The notes under the pieces were generated by a model that was not told where the DNA came from, searched no databases, and saw only the letters and a list, made by a program, of their open reading frames with translations. A program made the position numbers and the translations under genes. Positions 50,540 through 62,468 of a stretch of DNA of 64,000 nt are shown here, piece by piece; within the stretch, counting starts at the first letter, position 1, and each line of letters begins with the position of its first letter. Source of the stretch: Posidonia oceanica (taxonomy: Eukaryota > Streptophyta > Magnoliopsida > Alismatales > Posidoniaceae); contig JAZBRS010000049.1 of the NCBI GenBank assembly GCA_037176725.1, forward strand, positions 33,968,001 through 34,032,000, written 5' to 3'.

Positions 50540-51757
50540 CTACTGATAGTACTTCTTGAGGTAGCATGTATTGACCGATTCTGACTGCCCAACCTGGTCC
50601 ATGTCCTCAAGAATGGCTGCACCACCTAAGAATGCTTGCTTGACCACAAAAGGGCCGCGGTAGTTGGGTCGGAATTTGCCTCGACCGTTTGGTAGGTGGA
50701 TGGCTCGGAGAACGAGATCCCCTGGCTGGAAGCTTCTAGGCCGCACTTTCTTCAGGTATGCTCTAGCCATCCGCTTCTGGTAGCAGCGAGCGCTGTGCAT
50801 TGCTTGCAATCTACGCTCATCAATCAGGTTGAGCTGGACACAGCGGTCCTCAACCCACTCTGCTTCTTCCAGCTCAGCTTCCCGTAGGATCCGCAGTGAG
50901 GGGATCTCTACTTAGACGGGTAGCACTGCCTCCATACCGTACGCCAGCGAGTACGGGGTTGCTCCTGTCGAGGTCCGCACTGATGTCCTGTATGCCTAGA
51001 GTGTGTATGTAAGCTTGTCATGCCAGTTTTTGTGGGTTTCAGCCATCTTTTTCATTATTTTCATAATGTTTTTGTTGGCAGACTCCACTGCTCCATTCAT
51101 CTATGGCCGATAGGGCGAGGATTTGTGATGCTTGATCTTGAGGTTCTGTAGGTACTCCTCGATCCTCTTTGCAATGAAGTTCAAGCTGTTGTCAGAGATG
51201 ATTGCATGCAGGACCCCATACCGAGCGACGATGTTGTTCCTGATAAACTTCTCTGTCGCCGTGGCTGTGACTGCATTGTAGGAGGTTGCCTCCACCCACT
51301 TAGTGAAGTAGTCTATCGCTACTTGAATGAAGCAATGACCATTCGAAGCAGTAGGGTGTATAGCGTCGATGACATCAATCCCCCAAGTGGAGAAGGGCCA
51401 TGGCGAGGACATGCTGTGTAGCTACTGCGGGGGAGTGTGCATAAGATTACCATGGATTTGGCAGTTGTGGCATCTACGCACAAATTGGCAGCAGTTTGCC
51501 TCCATGGTTGACCAGAAGTAGCCCTGGAGCATGATCTTCTTGGCCAGCAACACGCCATTCATATGCAGGCCACAAGTCCCTACATGAACTTGGAGCATTA
51601 GTGTGTCGGCCTCTGCCTTGCTCAAGCAACGCAGGAGCATCTGACTGTACGATCTTCTGTAAAGCTGCCCTGCTCCTAACACATACTTTGATGCCAGACG
51701 TGACAAAGTTCTTTTATCTGCTGTTGAGGTGCCAGGCAGGTGGCTGTTAGACTCCAA
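50540..51757 (-). pseudogene. pol: Integrase of element D
   Basis: HHCC zinc motif (HVGTCGLH ... CCQFVRRCHNC, 51422-51757), catalytic core with WGIDVIDAI, IISDNSLNF and MNGAVESANK, and the C-terminal GRGKFRPNYRGPFVVK ending LKKYYQ. Compared with A, GS after the second Asp is changed to SL, and several in-frame TAGs occur, including 51422-51424, where Gln or Trp is expected. Confidence 0.85.
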
Positions 51758-51784
51758 GAAGGTCTTGATATCGTGGTACCAAGG

Positions 51785-52926
51785 CTACTCTTCTACTGGA
51801 TTTGCCTCCTCTATGCTCATGCAATGCGCAGGCTGCTCCATGCAGGTAACTGATACATCCACTGCACGATCTTCAGGTATACTAAGCCAGGACGCCAAGG
51901 TTGCTAGTGCATCTGCATATGCATTCCTTGCCTTGTTCATGTACGAGAAGTGGATGCTTGCAAATTCTTTTATCAGCTTCAGCAGGTGTTCGTGATATGG
52001 CACAAGCTTGGGATCCTTTGTTCTCCAATCGCCATTCACTTGGGAGATTACTAGCATGGCATCGCCGTGCACATGCAGCTTCTGCGTCTCATGCTCGAGC
52101 ATGACCTTCAATCCTAGGATGCATGCTTCATATTCTGCTTCATTATTAGTGCATTTGAAGGTCAGCTTCCTTACAAAGGGAATCATCTGTCGTTGCGGCG
52201 TTGTCAGCACTGCGCCTATGCCTCGACCCTTCTTGTTGACAGCGCCATCAAAGTACAGCTGCCACTGCTCTTAGTCTTCAGGGTCCTTCTTGCCTGAGTC
52301 CTCCGTTGCAAATAGGATATCCTCGTCCGGGAACTGTGTCTGGAGAGGCTGGTACTCAGGCAAGGGAAAATCAGCAAGGTGATCTGCCATTCTTGGCCCT
52401 TCATGGCTCTCTACGTGACAAAGGTGATGTCGTACTAAGACAACAACACCTGCCACTCGACGCATTTGCCCACCATAGCTGGCTTCTGGAAAAGGAACTT
52501 GATGGGATCATGTCGACATAGAAGCCGAACAGGGTACACCATCATGTAGTGCCTCAGTTTCTGCGCTGCCCAGAAGAGAGATAAGTAGGTCTTCTTTATT
52601 GTGCTATACCTAGCTTCGCAATCATTGAACTTCTTGCTCAGCTAATAGATGGCACGCTCCTTTCTACCAGATTCGTCATGTTGACCCAAGACGGCGCCCA
52701 TGGAATGCTGCGTGGTAGAAAGGTAGAGAAGTAGAGGTCTCCTCGACATGGGAGGACCCAAGACAGGAGGCTTGATCAGAAGCTGCTTGATTTTGTCAAA
52801 GACAGCTTGGCACTCCTCGCTCCAGTTGATTCGTGCATGCTTCTTTAGGAGCTTAAAGATCGGTTCATAGATAGGCGTGAGCTGTGCAATGAACCGACTG
52901 ATATACTGCAGGCATCCGAGCAGGCC
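51785..52926 (-). pseudogene. pol: RNase H and aRNH of element D
   Basis: RNase H follows RT (LLLYLSTTQHSMGAVLGQHD, then LSLFWAAQKLRHYM; in several frames). A second RNase H-like block is open at 52210-51785: TNNEAEYEACILGL, VHGDAMLVISQV and ARNAYADALATLA. The order RT-RNH-aRNH-IN is typical of the Tat lineage. Confidence 0.8.
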
Positions 52927-53994
52927 TCAGACTTCTTTTTCAGTTGTAGGGGGTGGCATGTCCACGATGGCTTTTGCTTTCATCGGGACCACTTCAATCC
53001 CCCTCTGGCTAACAATGTAGCCTAGGAGCTTGCCAGAAGATACCCCAAATACGCATTTGCTGGGGTTAAGGCGCAACTTGTACTTCCTCAAGCGGTCAAA
53101 GAGCTTCCTTAGACAGGCGAGATGATCCTCAGGCTCTTTGGACTTGGCAATCATATTGTCCATGTAAACCTCAATTTCTTGGTGCATGAGGTCGTGGAAT
53201 AATGCAGTCATTGCCCTCTGATAGGTTGCGCCATCATTCTTCAGCCCAAATGGCATAACTTGGTAGTAGAAGACTCTCTAGGGGGTGATAAAGGAGGTTT
53301 TCTCCATGTCTTCCTTTGCCAGTCTGATTTGGTTATAGTCGGAGAAGTCGTCCATGAAAGAGAGCATTTTGTGCCCTGCAGTATTGTCGACTAGGATGTC
53401 AATGTGCGGCAGTGGGAAATCATCCTTGGGACTCACCTTGTTCAGGTCCCGATAGTCGATGCACATGTAGACTCGGCCATCCTTCTTGGGCACTGGCACA
53501 ACATTTGCAAGCCATTCAGGGTAAAGGATGACCTTGAGGAAGTTAACATTGTGCTGCTTCATGATCTCTTCTTTGATCATGAGTAGCCACTGCGGTCGCC
53601 ATCGCCTTAGCTTTTGCTTTACTGGCCTTGTGTCTGGATCAAAAGGCAGGTTGTGCATGACTATTTCAACGTCGAGGCCGACCATATCTTCATAGCTCCA
53701 GGCAAAGACATATGCATACTCCTTCAAGAATGCAATGAACTCTGCTCTAGCCTGGGGCGACAAATGGGCGCTAATGCAGACCTCTCTGGCCTCTTCTGCT
53801 GTGCCGATGCTGACAACCTCTATCTCCTCTTCGACATGGAGGTTGGGGCCTTCTGGATCGTCGTCGTGGGGCCGGAACTCAGGCGATGGTTCATCATTCT
53901 CATCTTCGCCTGTATCATCCTCCTCTTCGTATGCAATGAGTTCCGAGAGGATCTCCTTCTCAAAAATGGGATCTGAGATATCAAAGGAGTGCAA
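52927..53994 (-). pseudogene. pol: Reverse transcriptase of element D
   Basis: 53994-53278 has the pre-RT acidic segment (EEEDDTGEDENDEPS), KPVKQKLRRWRPQ..., CIDYRDLNKVSPKDDFPLPHID and MDDFSDYNQIRLA. After one TAG (Trp expected) it continues at 53256-52927 with MPFGLKNDGATYQRAM and NPSKCVFGVSSGKLLGY. YxDD reads YMDN (Asn at 53155-53157). Ends in TGA where relatives have Arg. Confidence 0.9.
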
Positions 53995-54079
53995 GTGTTC
54001 CGCTGCTTGGCCCTAGTGACACTTCAGGATGGTCACGCTTACCCGAGGGTTTCTGTATCCTCGGTGCGCGACCTCTGTC

Positions 54080-54705
54080 CTAGCAATCTCCTTTGCCTGC
54101 TCCGCCTGCTCTGCTGCTGTTGACTCTGCTGATTCTGCTAACTCTGCCACTGCTATCTGTACTACTGCTTGTGCTACTGCTGCCTGTGCTGATGCTGACC
54201 ATGCGGTTGCTTGCTATGCTGTTGCTTGCTGTGCGGTTGCTTGCTGTGCTGCTGATGCTAATGCTGCTGATGCTAATGCTGCGGGTGCTAATGCTTGCTG
54301 TGCTGCTGATGCTGATGCTGTTGGTGCTAATGCTTGCTGTGCTGCTGATGCTAATGCTGCTGATGCTTGCTGTGCTAATGTTGCTAGTGCTTGCTGTGCT
54401 AATGCTTGCTGTGCTGCTGATGCTGATGCTGCGGGTGCTAATGCTTGCTGTGCTACTGATGCTGATGCTGCAGGTGCTAATGCTTGCTGTGCTGCTGATG
54501 CTAATGCTGTTGGTGCTAATGCTTGTTGTGCTGCTGATGCTGATGCTGTTGGTGCTAATGCTTGCTGTGCTGCTGATGCTTGTTGTGCTAATGCTGCTGG
54601 TGCTTGCTGTGCTAATGCTGCTGGTGCTTGCTGTGCTAATGCTTGCTGTGCTGCTGATGCTGATGCATGCAGCGCTGCTAATGTTGATGCTTGCGGTGCC
54701 ACTGC
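54080..54705 (-). repeat. Coding minisatellite, Ala/Gln-rich, in D's pol linker
   Basis: Repeated tgctgctgatgctgatgctg / gctaatgcttgctgt phrases at about 24-42 bp. In the polyprotein frame they read ASAAQQALAP repeated about ten times (54702-54214), in frame with the linker upstream. Absent from A at the corresponding place. All long plus-strand frames here are repeat artefacts. Confidence 0.8.
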
Positions 54706-55164
54706 TCATACTGATGCTTGCGGTGCTACTGTTGTGCTTGCAGGGAATATGTCAGGCAGGCGGCTGATCTGTGTACTGCCGCTTGCTACACTGCCTGAAT
54801 GGGGCATGCGTTGCACAAACCATCTAGACTCACCTCTCGGCTGTAGGGTGATCAGCTCATCTGGTCTTGTGGTTGTTGCTGCTGCAAGATCCTCTTCTAG
54901 GACCATGATAGAGGCGTGGTCCTTTTGCGAGGAGAGATCCGTGACCACGGCCTTCCCCTTTTTCGGTGCTGCCTGATGCTCTGCGACGTCCTCTACCAGT
55001 GACGCGAGTTGCTCTTGGAACAGCTGCTCTAAGTATCCCATCGCAAAGTCGACCTTAGCCTCTACAAACGCTGCTTCCTCTTCATCCGAGGGAGAGTCGA
55101 CGTAGTAGGCGACGGTGACCTCTGACTCTTGGGTGACTGCTAGGCCTACTGCTGCTTGGGGCAC
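54706..55164 (-). pseudogene. pol: Acidic pol linker of element D
   Basis: YYVDSPSDEEEAAFVEAKVD and RWFVQRMPH correspond to A's 4905-5564. Ends in TGA at 54706-54708 in frame with the Ala/Gln repeat. Beyond 55164 sequence still resembles A up to 55270, where E begins. Confidence 0.75.
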
Positions 55165-55491
55165 CTACTTTACTGCTGTTGGGTAGGCTGCCAAGGTCAC
55201 TGCTGCTGCTGGAAGGGAGGCACAAGTGCTCCCCCGGAGGACCGATGGCTGGGCTGCTATGCGTGCGGACTGTAGACACCCCATTCTGACAGCTTGGAAG
55301 TTGGTTGTTTTCTCTTGCAGGCTCGTGTGGACTCTGGAATGGCACTCTTATTTTCCTAACCCTTTTCTAACCCATTTCCAAGCCTAAAACCTTACCCAAA
55401 CCCTAAAAGCCATAACCCAAGCCTTTTTGCAATTTTTAAACCCTTTTAGAGCCCAAGCCCAAGCCCATTATAGCTTTTGCCAACTGAGCAT

Positions 55492-57786
55492 GTTGTACAC
55501 TGGCATAGGCAACGTCCAACGTTGGACGCGCCCTATGCTAGCGTCCAACATTGGACGCCTCCTGCTCCAGTGTCCAACGGCTCGGTTGCAGCAGCAGCGG
55601 CTCCGCCTCCTTCAGCTCACCGCCCGTCCACTCCACTGCCTCCCTGCACTTACTACCCGTCCCCTCTTGCACTCTAGGCCACCCACTAGCTGCCAAGGCT
55701 GAGTAACTCCTCTGCCACGGCGTCTTCTCGGCCTCAGCCCACTTCCCGCTCTCTCCCACTCTCACTGACTTCCGCCGCTTCTGTCAGCCACCGCTACGAC
55801 TTCACCGGCCTTCTGACGAAGCCCACGCCTCCTCCTGACAACCCACATGGCTTCCATACACTTAGAAGCTCCTGCCATTGCCAGCAAACCTGCCAATTCC
55901 CTCTGCAAACCTCTGCCATCGATGGAGGAACCCATGCACCAGCTGAACAAAACAACAGCCTTCATCCTATTCCAGCATTCACCACACGAATCCAAGAGAA
56001 AATTCGGCGACTCCAGAGCGTAGAGGGATCATCCATCTTCGTCCTCGACCATTGCCGCCCTCTCCGGTGCTTCCAGCAGCCCGCACTACCTCGCTGGAGT
56101 GAGCTCTGCCACCACTTCTGCAGCGCCGACGACGAAGGTGGAACCACCGTTCCAGGCTGCAAAGAGGTTAGCCATCTATCCCATAGGCTCATGCATGCTA
56201 GTGTGAACGTTTCCCCTTGCTTTCCATGCACCATAGCACTGCACACACCCCTCCATTGCTTGGTTTTCTGGCGATGAGGAGGAGGAGGTGGGCGGAACAA
56301 TCCACTCGCCTATTCTTGGCACCAAGCATACCACCATGCTTGTTGTCATCCACTCTTGCTTATTAGCAAGTTTTCTTGAAGTTTCAATCGATTTGGCGGC
56401 CTCGCTTGACTGAAGTGAAGTTCAGTGTGTTGGACGCCCAAGCTGGTGCGTCCAATGTTGGACGCGGCATAGGCCAGCGTCCAACACCTTGCTTTCCTTA
56501 GCTTTTGTTCTGATGCTTTTCATGCTCTATTGTTGGTCTGTTTTTGTGAGTTTGTGTTGCATGCCTCCTTTATACATTTTAGATGCTATGCCATGCCTGT
56601 ATCCATGCTTTGATCCTAGTTTAGACCAGTTTTGCATGCTTTAGGTCTGTTTGCTTTCTACCTACGTTGGACGCCTGGGTGAGCCGCGTCCAATGTTGGA
56701 CGCTGGTTTACCCAGCGTCCAACATGTCTGTTGGTCCTTTCTTACAGCCATGCTTGCACCTTGCCTATTTTTGATGTCTATTCATGATCCATGTATGCTT
56801 AGTGATGCTTGGCCTCTATGACGACCATGTCTAGATTTCTTAGCCTCCTCTTGAGTTGCATGCTATTTTTCTTAGCTTTTTCACCTTTAGTTCCTATGCA
56901 TGTTCTTCCTTTCTTCTCTCTCATGATTTGCATGCTTGCTATGAGTTCCTTTTCCTAATCTGGCTTGGCATCAGTAGTTTGCATGCATGTTAGGAGGGGT
57001 TTAGAGCTCAGCTCCCCCTTTAGCAGGTAAGTTTGCACTCTGCAGGTGTTGGACACTGGGGGCTTCAACGTCCTACGTTGGTTGCTACTGTCACCAGCGT
57101 CTAACGTCTCTGCTCATTTACATAGGCTTTAAATGTTCGCATAATGCTCTGATCTTTCTTGTTTACATAATTCCTGTGTTTATATGCATGCTTAGCCTTC
57201 GTTGCAATTATTCCATAGCTTCTTCAGATTGTATGCTATTTATATGCAAGTTTCTTGTGTGTTTGTGCCTCCCAGGGCGTTGTATGCTGCTGGTGCCTGC
57301 TCAGCTCGCGTCCAATGTTCTGGTTGTGCTTCATGCCTGGCACAGGTTGCAGATGGTAAGTTTTTGACTTTTTGTGTGATCCCATGCTTGTATGCTCAGT
57401 CTGTGTTTATCCCCAGTGGCCCAAATGCATGTTCCTATTTTTTGTTTGTTATTTGTATGCTTCTTTCTCTTGTTTCCCTCTGGCCTGTGTTGGACGCCTG
57501 TCTCTCTGGCGCCTAACGTTGGACGCCATGCCCACGGGTGTCCAACACCTTGCTTGCTTTGATCCTTGATCCTAGCTTGCCCCCTGCTCTGATTCCTCTT
57601 CTGATCTTCTGTCATGGTAGCCTTGCATGTCATGCACCCATTTAGTTGCATTTCAGCATCTGCATTGCATCCATATAGCTAGAATGCATTTTTTTCCAAA
57701 ACTTGCATACTGTCTGCCTCCAGCAGGTGTTGGACGGTAGTAGTGGTAGCGTCCAACGTTGGACGCCGCTGTTGCCAGCGTCCAAC
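55492..57786. repeat. Seven dyad modules in E's LTR
   Basis: 55492-55578 (three units), 56429-56485, 56666-56723, 57048-57105, 57279-57316 (degenerate, single), 57489-57546 and 57729-57786. Offsets from the LTR start (about 221, 1158, 1395, 1777, 2008, 2218 and 2458) agree with B's modules to within about 20 bp. At 56695-56723 the stem is 12 bp, GTTGGACGCTGG-tttac-CCAGCGTCCAAC. Confidence 0.9.
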
Positions 57787-57836
57787 GCTTGCAGTTGGTT
57801 AAGCACAGTTTTAAAATGCTGATTTTGCTTTGCTTG

Positions 57837-58013
57837 TCGTTCTCTGCGCCTTTGTATTGTTTTCCGCGTCCTTGCATCGTTTTCCATGCCTTGCATCGTT
57901 TTCCGTGCCCTTGCATCATTTTTCGTGCCCTTGCATCGTTTTCCGTGCCTTTGCATCGTTTTCCACGCTTTCGCCTCGTTTTCTGCACTTTCGCACCATT
58001 TTCCGCGCCTACT
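57837..58013. repeat. 20-bp tandem array in E's LTR
   Basis: About nine copies of cgttttccgtgcccttgcat with 1-4 changes each, just upstream of the R/U5 block. Confidence 0.9.
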
Positions 58014-58665
58014 TTAGTTTATCTTTTGCATGTCGTTTGCATTGCCTGGTTTTCCCTGCAGCTTTGTTTTATCGCCTGCATCTGCATTAGGGCTATGATG
58101 CTTACTGCCTAGGAGTTCTCACGAACTAGGGTCCACCCAGTTCGGAATACTAGCAGCGTTGCTGAGCACATAGATAGCACGTTTATTTCTCATGCATAGC
58201 AGGTAGACATTCATGGCATCTAGGCATTAGGCTATCATTTCCCTGCATTAGCGTGAGATTGCCTAAGAAAGACCGATTCTCGGACATATCGGGGGTGCCT
58301 AACACCTTCCCCATGCATAACAGGAGTCCTTGCCCTTTCTCTCAGCTCGCATTGACCTTTCCTTTATCCTAGGCATGAGTCATAGTATAGCATAACATAG
58401 CATTGCATTGCATTGCATCCCTTTGCCCCTTCTTTGCATCCGATTTTGCATGTCTTTTCATGCATTACCCTCGATTTTCCCTGTCTCCCAATTCAATAGA
58501 CCTGGTGGCGACTCTGATTTGTCTTATCATTTCTTTTTTCTTTTGCCAGTGTTTCCGAGTCAAGTTTCTTCCCTCGAATCCTGCCGCATATAGTGAGCCT
58601 ATTTTGATCGGTGCATGCGAGCTTTGATATCGTGCATGGACGATCAGAATTCAAGATTACTACAG

Positions 58666-58683
58666 TGGCGACTCTGTTGGGGA
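58666..58683 (+). promoter_or_regulatory. Primer binding site of element E
   Basis: TGGCGACTCTGTTGGGGA one base after LTR end TTACTACA (58664). Matches the PBSs of A and B except at one or two positions. Confidence 0.8.
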
Positions 58684-59748
58684 TCAGACTCCGGCTTTCG
58701 TCTTGGCCTTCTCGCCGCTTGCTTTTGTGTTTTGCTTGCCTTTTGCTTTCGCTTGCCTATCCTGCTTACCTGCTTGCTTGTTGATTTACCTGCTTTATGC
58801 CATGATTGCTTGAGCTGCTTTACTTACCTACATCACATGTCTAAATACTTGCTTGGCACACTATGCATGCCTTTTGAACGATGAATGCTTTCTTTTACAC
58901 CAATGTAATGCCACTGCACCTGCACATGCTATGCATACCTGCCTTTTGCTATGATAAGTGTTTTTCCCTTCACTATCATGCTCACACACACATACACATG
59001 CCATGCCTATGCCTTTTGCAATGATGTGTGTTGTCTGCTTGCCATGATTGGATGATTTTCTTCCCCTTTTGCATTAAGCCTAAGGATAATTAGAGACTGA
59101 TTGCTTCCCCCATGGCTAACTAAAAACAGCAAGTAAAAAGAACCTCTAGGAGCAACTAGAGACTGCAACACACCTGCACCCCCTTGAGTTAATAAAATGT
59201 GCAAGATAAAATGCGAAGCATTTGCATAAAGCATCATATAGGGCATGCATTCTTCTCATCTGAGTCCACCTACAGTCTGAGAAGGATAGTCCCGGTCTCT
59301 TGCCCCCAACGCTTTGGCGTGGTGTAAGTAGATCGATTTGTCCCCCTTGTCAGGGGGTCACGTCGGTGTTAGTAGAGGGTACCACCCATGCTTCTGGCAG
59401 GGTCAAGGCCACCTACGCACCATTACGTCACCACTTGAGCTTTGGGTCGGGTTTAAGACGTGGGACCTGCTTTTTTCTAGCCTGAGTTGGCGACCTGTAC
59501 ACCCATGAGCGTTTGAAGTAGACTGCCTACTAGGACACCCTAGATTGGTGAGGGAGAGCATGCTAGAAAGCATACAACCGCATTCATGTCATACATTAAA
59601 GCACTTGCATTTTTTTTACTTTCGAGTTCTAATCCCTTGTTGTTTGCTTGCCTTTCGCGCAGAGGTCAGTCAACGAGTTCCTTAGTTGGAGCTTGAGTGC
59701 CTTCTCTTACTGACGCCCCTGTGGCGACCCCTGCTTCCGATCATCCCC
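58684..59748. other. 5' leader of element E
   Basis: No gene. Homologous (as reverse complement) to the leaders of A and B. Confidence 0.7.
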
Positions 59749-62406
59749 CTTTCGAGCTACTTCACTTTAGCGAACATAGCTCCTTCTAGGATTCGCCCTC
59801 TTACCCCCTCTCGTAGCCCTGTGATCACCCATTCTTGGTCAGCGATGGCCTAGTTTGTTGGTGATTCTCAGGTCCCTGTTGCCCCAGAGGCGGCCCCTCT
59901 TTCGGTCACTTTGGCTCCCGCGTTGACCCCCTCTGTGCCAGTGTCTCCTTCTTTGATACAGCTGCCTCCCCCTTATTCTGTGGGGCAGTGGCAGGCTCCG
60001 CTGTACCCCATTGCCGAGACTGTCTTGGTAACCGCCGCCCGCGCTCCGGAGACACTACTGACTCCTCCCTCTCAGGGTCATGTCACTTTTGACACTCACC
60101 CTGCTGCAGCGAATCTCGCCTTAGGACCTCCACCTCTTGGACAATCTGTGTCCCAACTGCTTGATTCTACTCCCCCGCCAATCCTGCAACTCAGCATACC
60201 CACCGACGGGTCCCCTGAGATGCAGTATCAGTAGCTGATGGAGACTGCCCAGAGACTGTAGGGCATGGCTCTATCTCTTCGCCCTTCATTCACTCTTGTC
60301 GCTCTCGAGGCTCCACTGCGACCTACTCTCGCGTCGCAGGCATTCCCTTCTACTCCTCTGCCCAGACCACCGCCTCAGCTACTCACTGCTCAGGCGATGG
60401 GGGCCCAGCTTCTGCCTCCTGCATATGCACAACACCCTGCACAGCATCCTCCTCTGGCACCTGGTGGTCAATCCTTGGGACTAGTCGGAGCGTAGTATCC
60501 CTCTGGCCCGCAGCCCGGCACCGTGCCGGTGCAGCAGCTGATGCTCCAGCACTCTGCATCACCTGTTACTCAGCATGCTAGTTATTCATACCCCCTGCAT
60601 CAGTAATACTGTACCCCTGCATACATGCCAGCACACACAACACACCCGCATGGATACGCCGCCCATCCCATCGCTCCACCATGCGATGTGATGGTAGATC
60701 CAGAGGAGCACCTCGATGCATCCTATGCGGCGTATGTGGCCCCTGCCCCTGCTGTACCACCTCCTTTGGCAGCAGCTCTAGAATCTAACGACGACAGGTT
60801 CGCCATTCTAGAGAAAGCGCTTTGACAAGTGCAGCGTACAAACCACCAGTCTTACCAGTTCCGAGACCTCTGTTACTTCCCAGAGGCGGTGCTCCCACCG
60901 AAGTTCCGCATCCCGGTCTTTGAAAAATATAATGGTAGAGGTTGTCCAATAGCACATTTGAAGGCGTACTGCGGAGATCTCACTCAGCTCCAGGCTGACG
61001 AGAGGTTACTAATCCACTTGTTCTAGAAAAGTCTAAGTGGCCCTGCGCTCAAGTGGTTCACCTCACTTGATATGGCCAGCATCAAGACGTGGAACGACCT
61101 CAGCCAGGCATTCCTGGGACAATATTCCTTCAACCTAGACCTGGTCCCTAAGCGCGCGGACCTAGTCGCAACAAAGCAGAACCCCGGCGAGCCGTTCGAG
61201 GAGAATGTCGGCCGCTGGCGTGCACTTGCTTCGCAGGTTCGAGACGGACCCTCCGATGAGGAGTCCCTCGAGATTGTGATCGGGGGTGCACAGCCTATTG
61301 TCGGGGCTCTGCTCAGCATTCAACCTATCACAACCTTCACTGCACTGATTCGGGCTGGCACCAGCGTGGAGAGTTCGCTACGGAGTGGCAACTTCCCGGC
61401 ACTCTCTGCGTTTGCCAAGTAGGCCACCAGCAGCAGCAACAGCAACAACACCAGCAGCAACACCGGCAGCAACAGCAGTGGTACCACCAGCAGCCGGCCC
61501 AAGAAGAAGGACTCTCTGAAACCTGCTGTTGCCTATGTCGACCCCGCGCCCGTGCCTGTTCAGCTGGTGGTTCGGCCTCCCCCAAATCAAGTAGTATATG
61601 CACCAGCACCTAGAGCACCTCCCATACCACAAATCACCACCACCACCCAACCGGTGTATCCTGCCGCACCGGTCCGGCAAGCGCAGCCCCAGGGGCAAAG
61701 GCGACAGCAGCGTCAATTCACCCCACTGGTGGAGCCGTTGAGTGCCGTCCTCCCCAAGGTTGTGACATTTCTGAGGTTTCCCGAGGCTCACCTGCTGCCA
61801 AATCCACTTCCACATTGGCATAAGGCGCACCTTTTTTGCGACTTTCATCGAGCCATAGGGCACTCGACGAACAGTTGCCTCACTTTGCGGGACGCCATCC
61901 AGAATCTGATCGAATCGGGAACGATTTCGATCCACACGCACGAGGCACCTTCATCTGTTCCTTCATCAGCATCAGCCCCTGCACAAGCATTAGCACTCTC
62001 TCATCCCAACATCGTCCACCAGCCCCTCCCAGAGCATCCCAATTCGAAAGGCGCGGGGACCTCGGGAATCTATTCTCTCTCCCCCTCTAGGCCTGCTACG
62101 TCTGTGGTAGACCCCTCCAAGCTCATTCATGATGTCTCGGAGCCCTTTCCTCTATCTCTTTATCGTGCGGCTATTGCCGGCTCCGAGTCGGGAGTCCATA
62201 TGATCCGACCGCGTGCCAGGCCAGGGCACTCCGCCGCTCGCCCTACCATGCATCCTCAGGCCCCTGCCCCTGTACACCTTCAAGCCAGACCGCAGGCCCA
62301 AACCCCAGCCTCCTATTTAGGTAGGCCCCCAGTCAGCCTGTTAGCTAGGTCTAAGCCAGGGCCCCTAGCAACCTACCAGCACCAGCACCCTCCCCCTATC
62401 CTCTAG
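59749..62406 (+). pseudogene. gag: Decayed gag of element E
   Basis: Aligns with A's gag from the LANIAPSR block (Met of A is Ile here), through LPPKFRIPVFEKYNGRGCP, ALKWFTSLDMASIKTWNDLS and the Cys-His motif CDFHRAIGHSTNSC (about 61835-61880). A single frame runs throughout, broken by TAG at 59851, 60232, 60259, 60493, 61024, 61420 and 62404, TAA at 60604 and TGA at 60823. Relatives have Gln at most of the TAG sites and Arg at 60823. A 38-bp tandem duplication (62367-62404 and 62405 on) then shifts the frame. Confidence 0.85.
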
Positions 62407-62468
62407 CAACCTACCAGCACCAGTACCCTTCGCCCTATTGCCCAGCCAACCCTCCTATAGACCCTCTT

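Larger units (their letters stand above)
49835..55270 (-). mobile_element. Element D: Ty3/gypsy pol remnant, the outermost element
   Basis: Minus-strand order: acidic linker, Ala/Gln minisatellite, RT, RNase H, aRNH, integrase, 3' noncoding. Its gag side was displaced by insertion of E at 55271, and its 3' side by B at 49835. Same subfamily as A (integrase C-terminus and linker blocks match). LTRs not in window. Confidence 0.85.
55271..58664 (+). repeat. 5' LTR of element E, 3394 bp
   Basis: Starts TGTAGACACCCCATTCTGAC and ends TTACTACA. Co-linear with B's LTR. Ends with the R/U5 block common to A, B and E (gaaagaccgattctcgg, caggagtccttgccc). Seven dyad modules and a 20-bp tandem array inside. 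No coding frame. Confidence 0.85.

Noticed and set aside
54029..54976. 315-codon Ala/Cys/Asp ORF on the plus strand
   Set aside because: Antisense shadow of the minisatellite in D's pol; the minus frame continues the polyprotein linker.
59851..61422. Recoded TAG (amber read as Gln) in gag
   Set aside because: TAG occurs at variable positions between sister copies, together with TAA, TGA and frameshifts, and the elements sit in an ordinary plant context. Deamination explains it.
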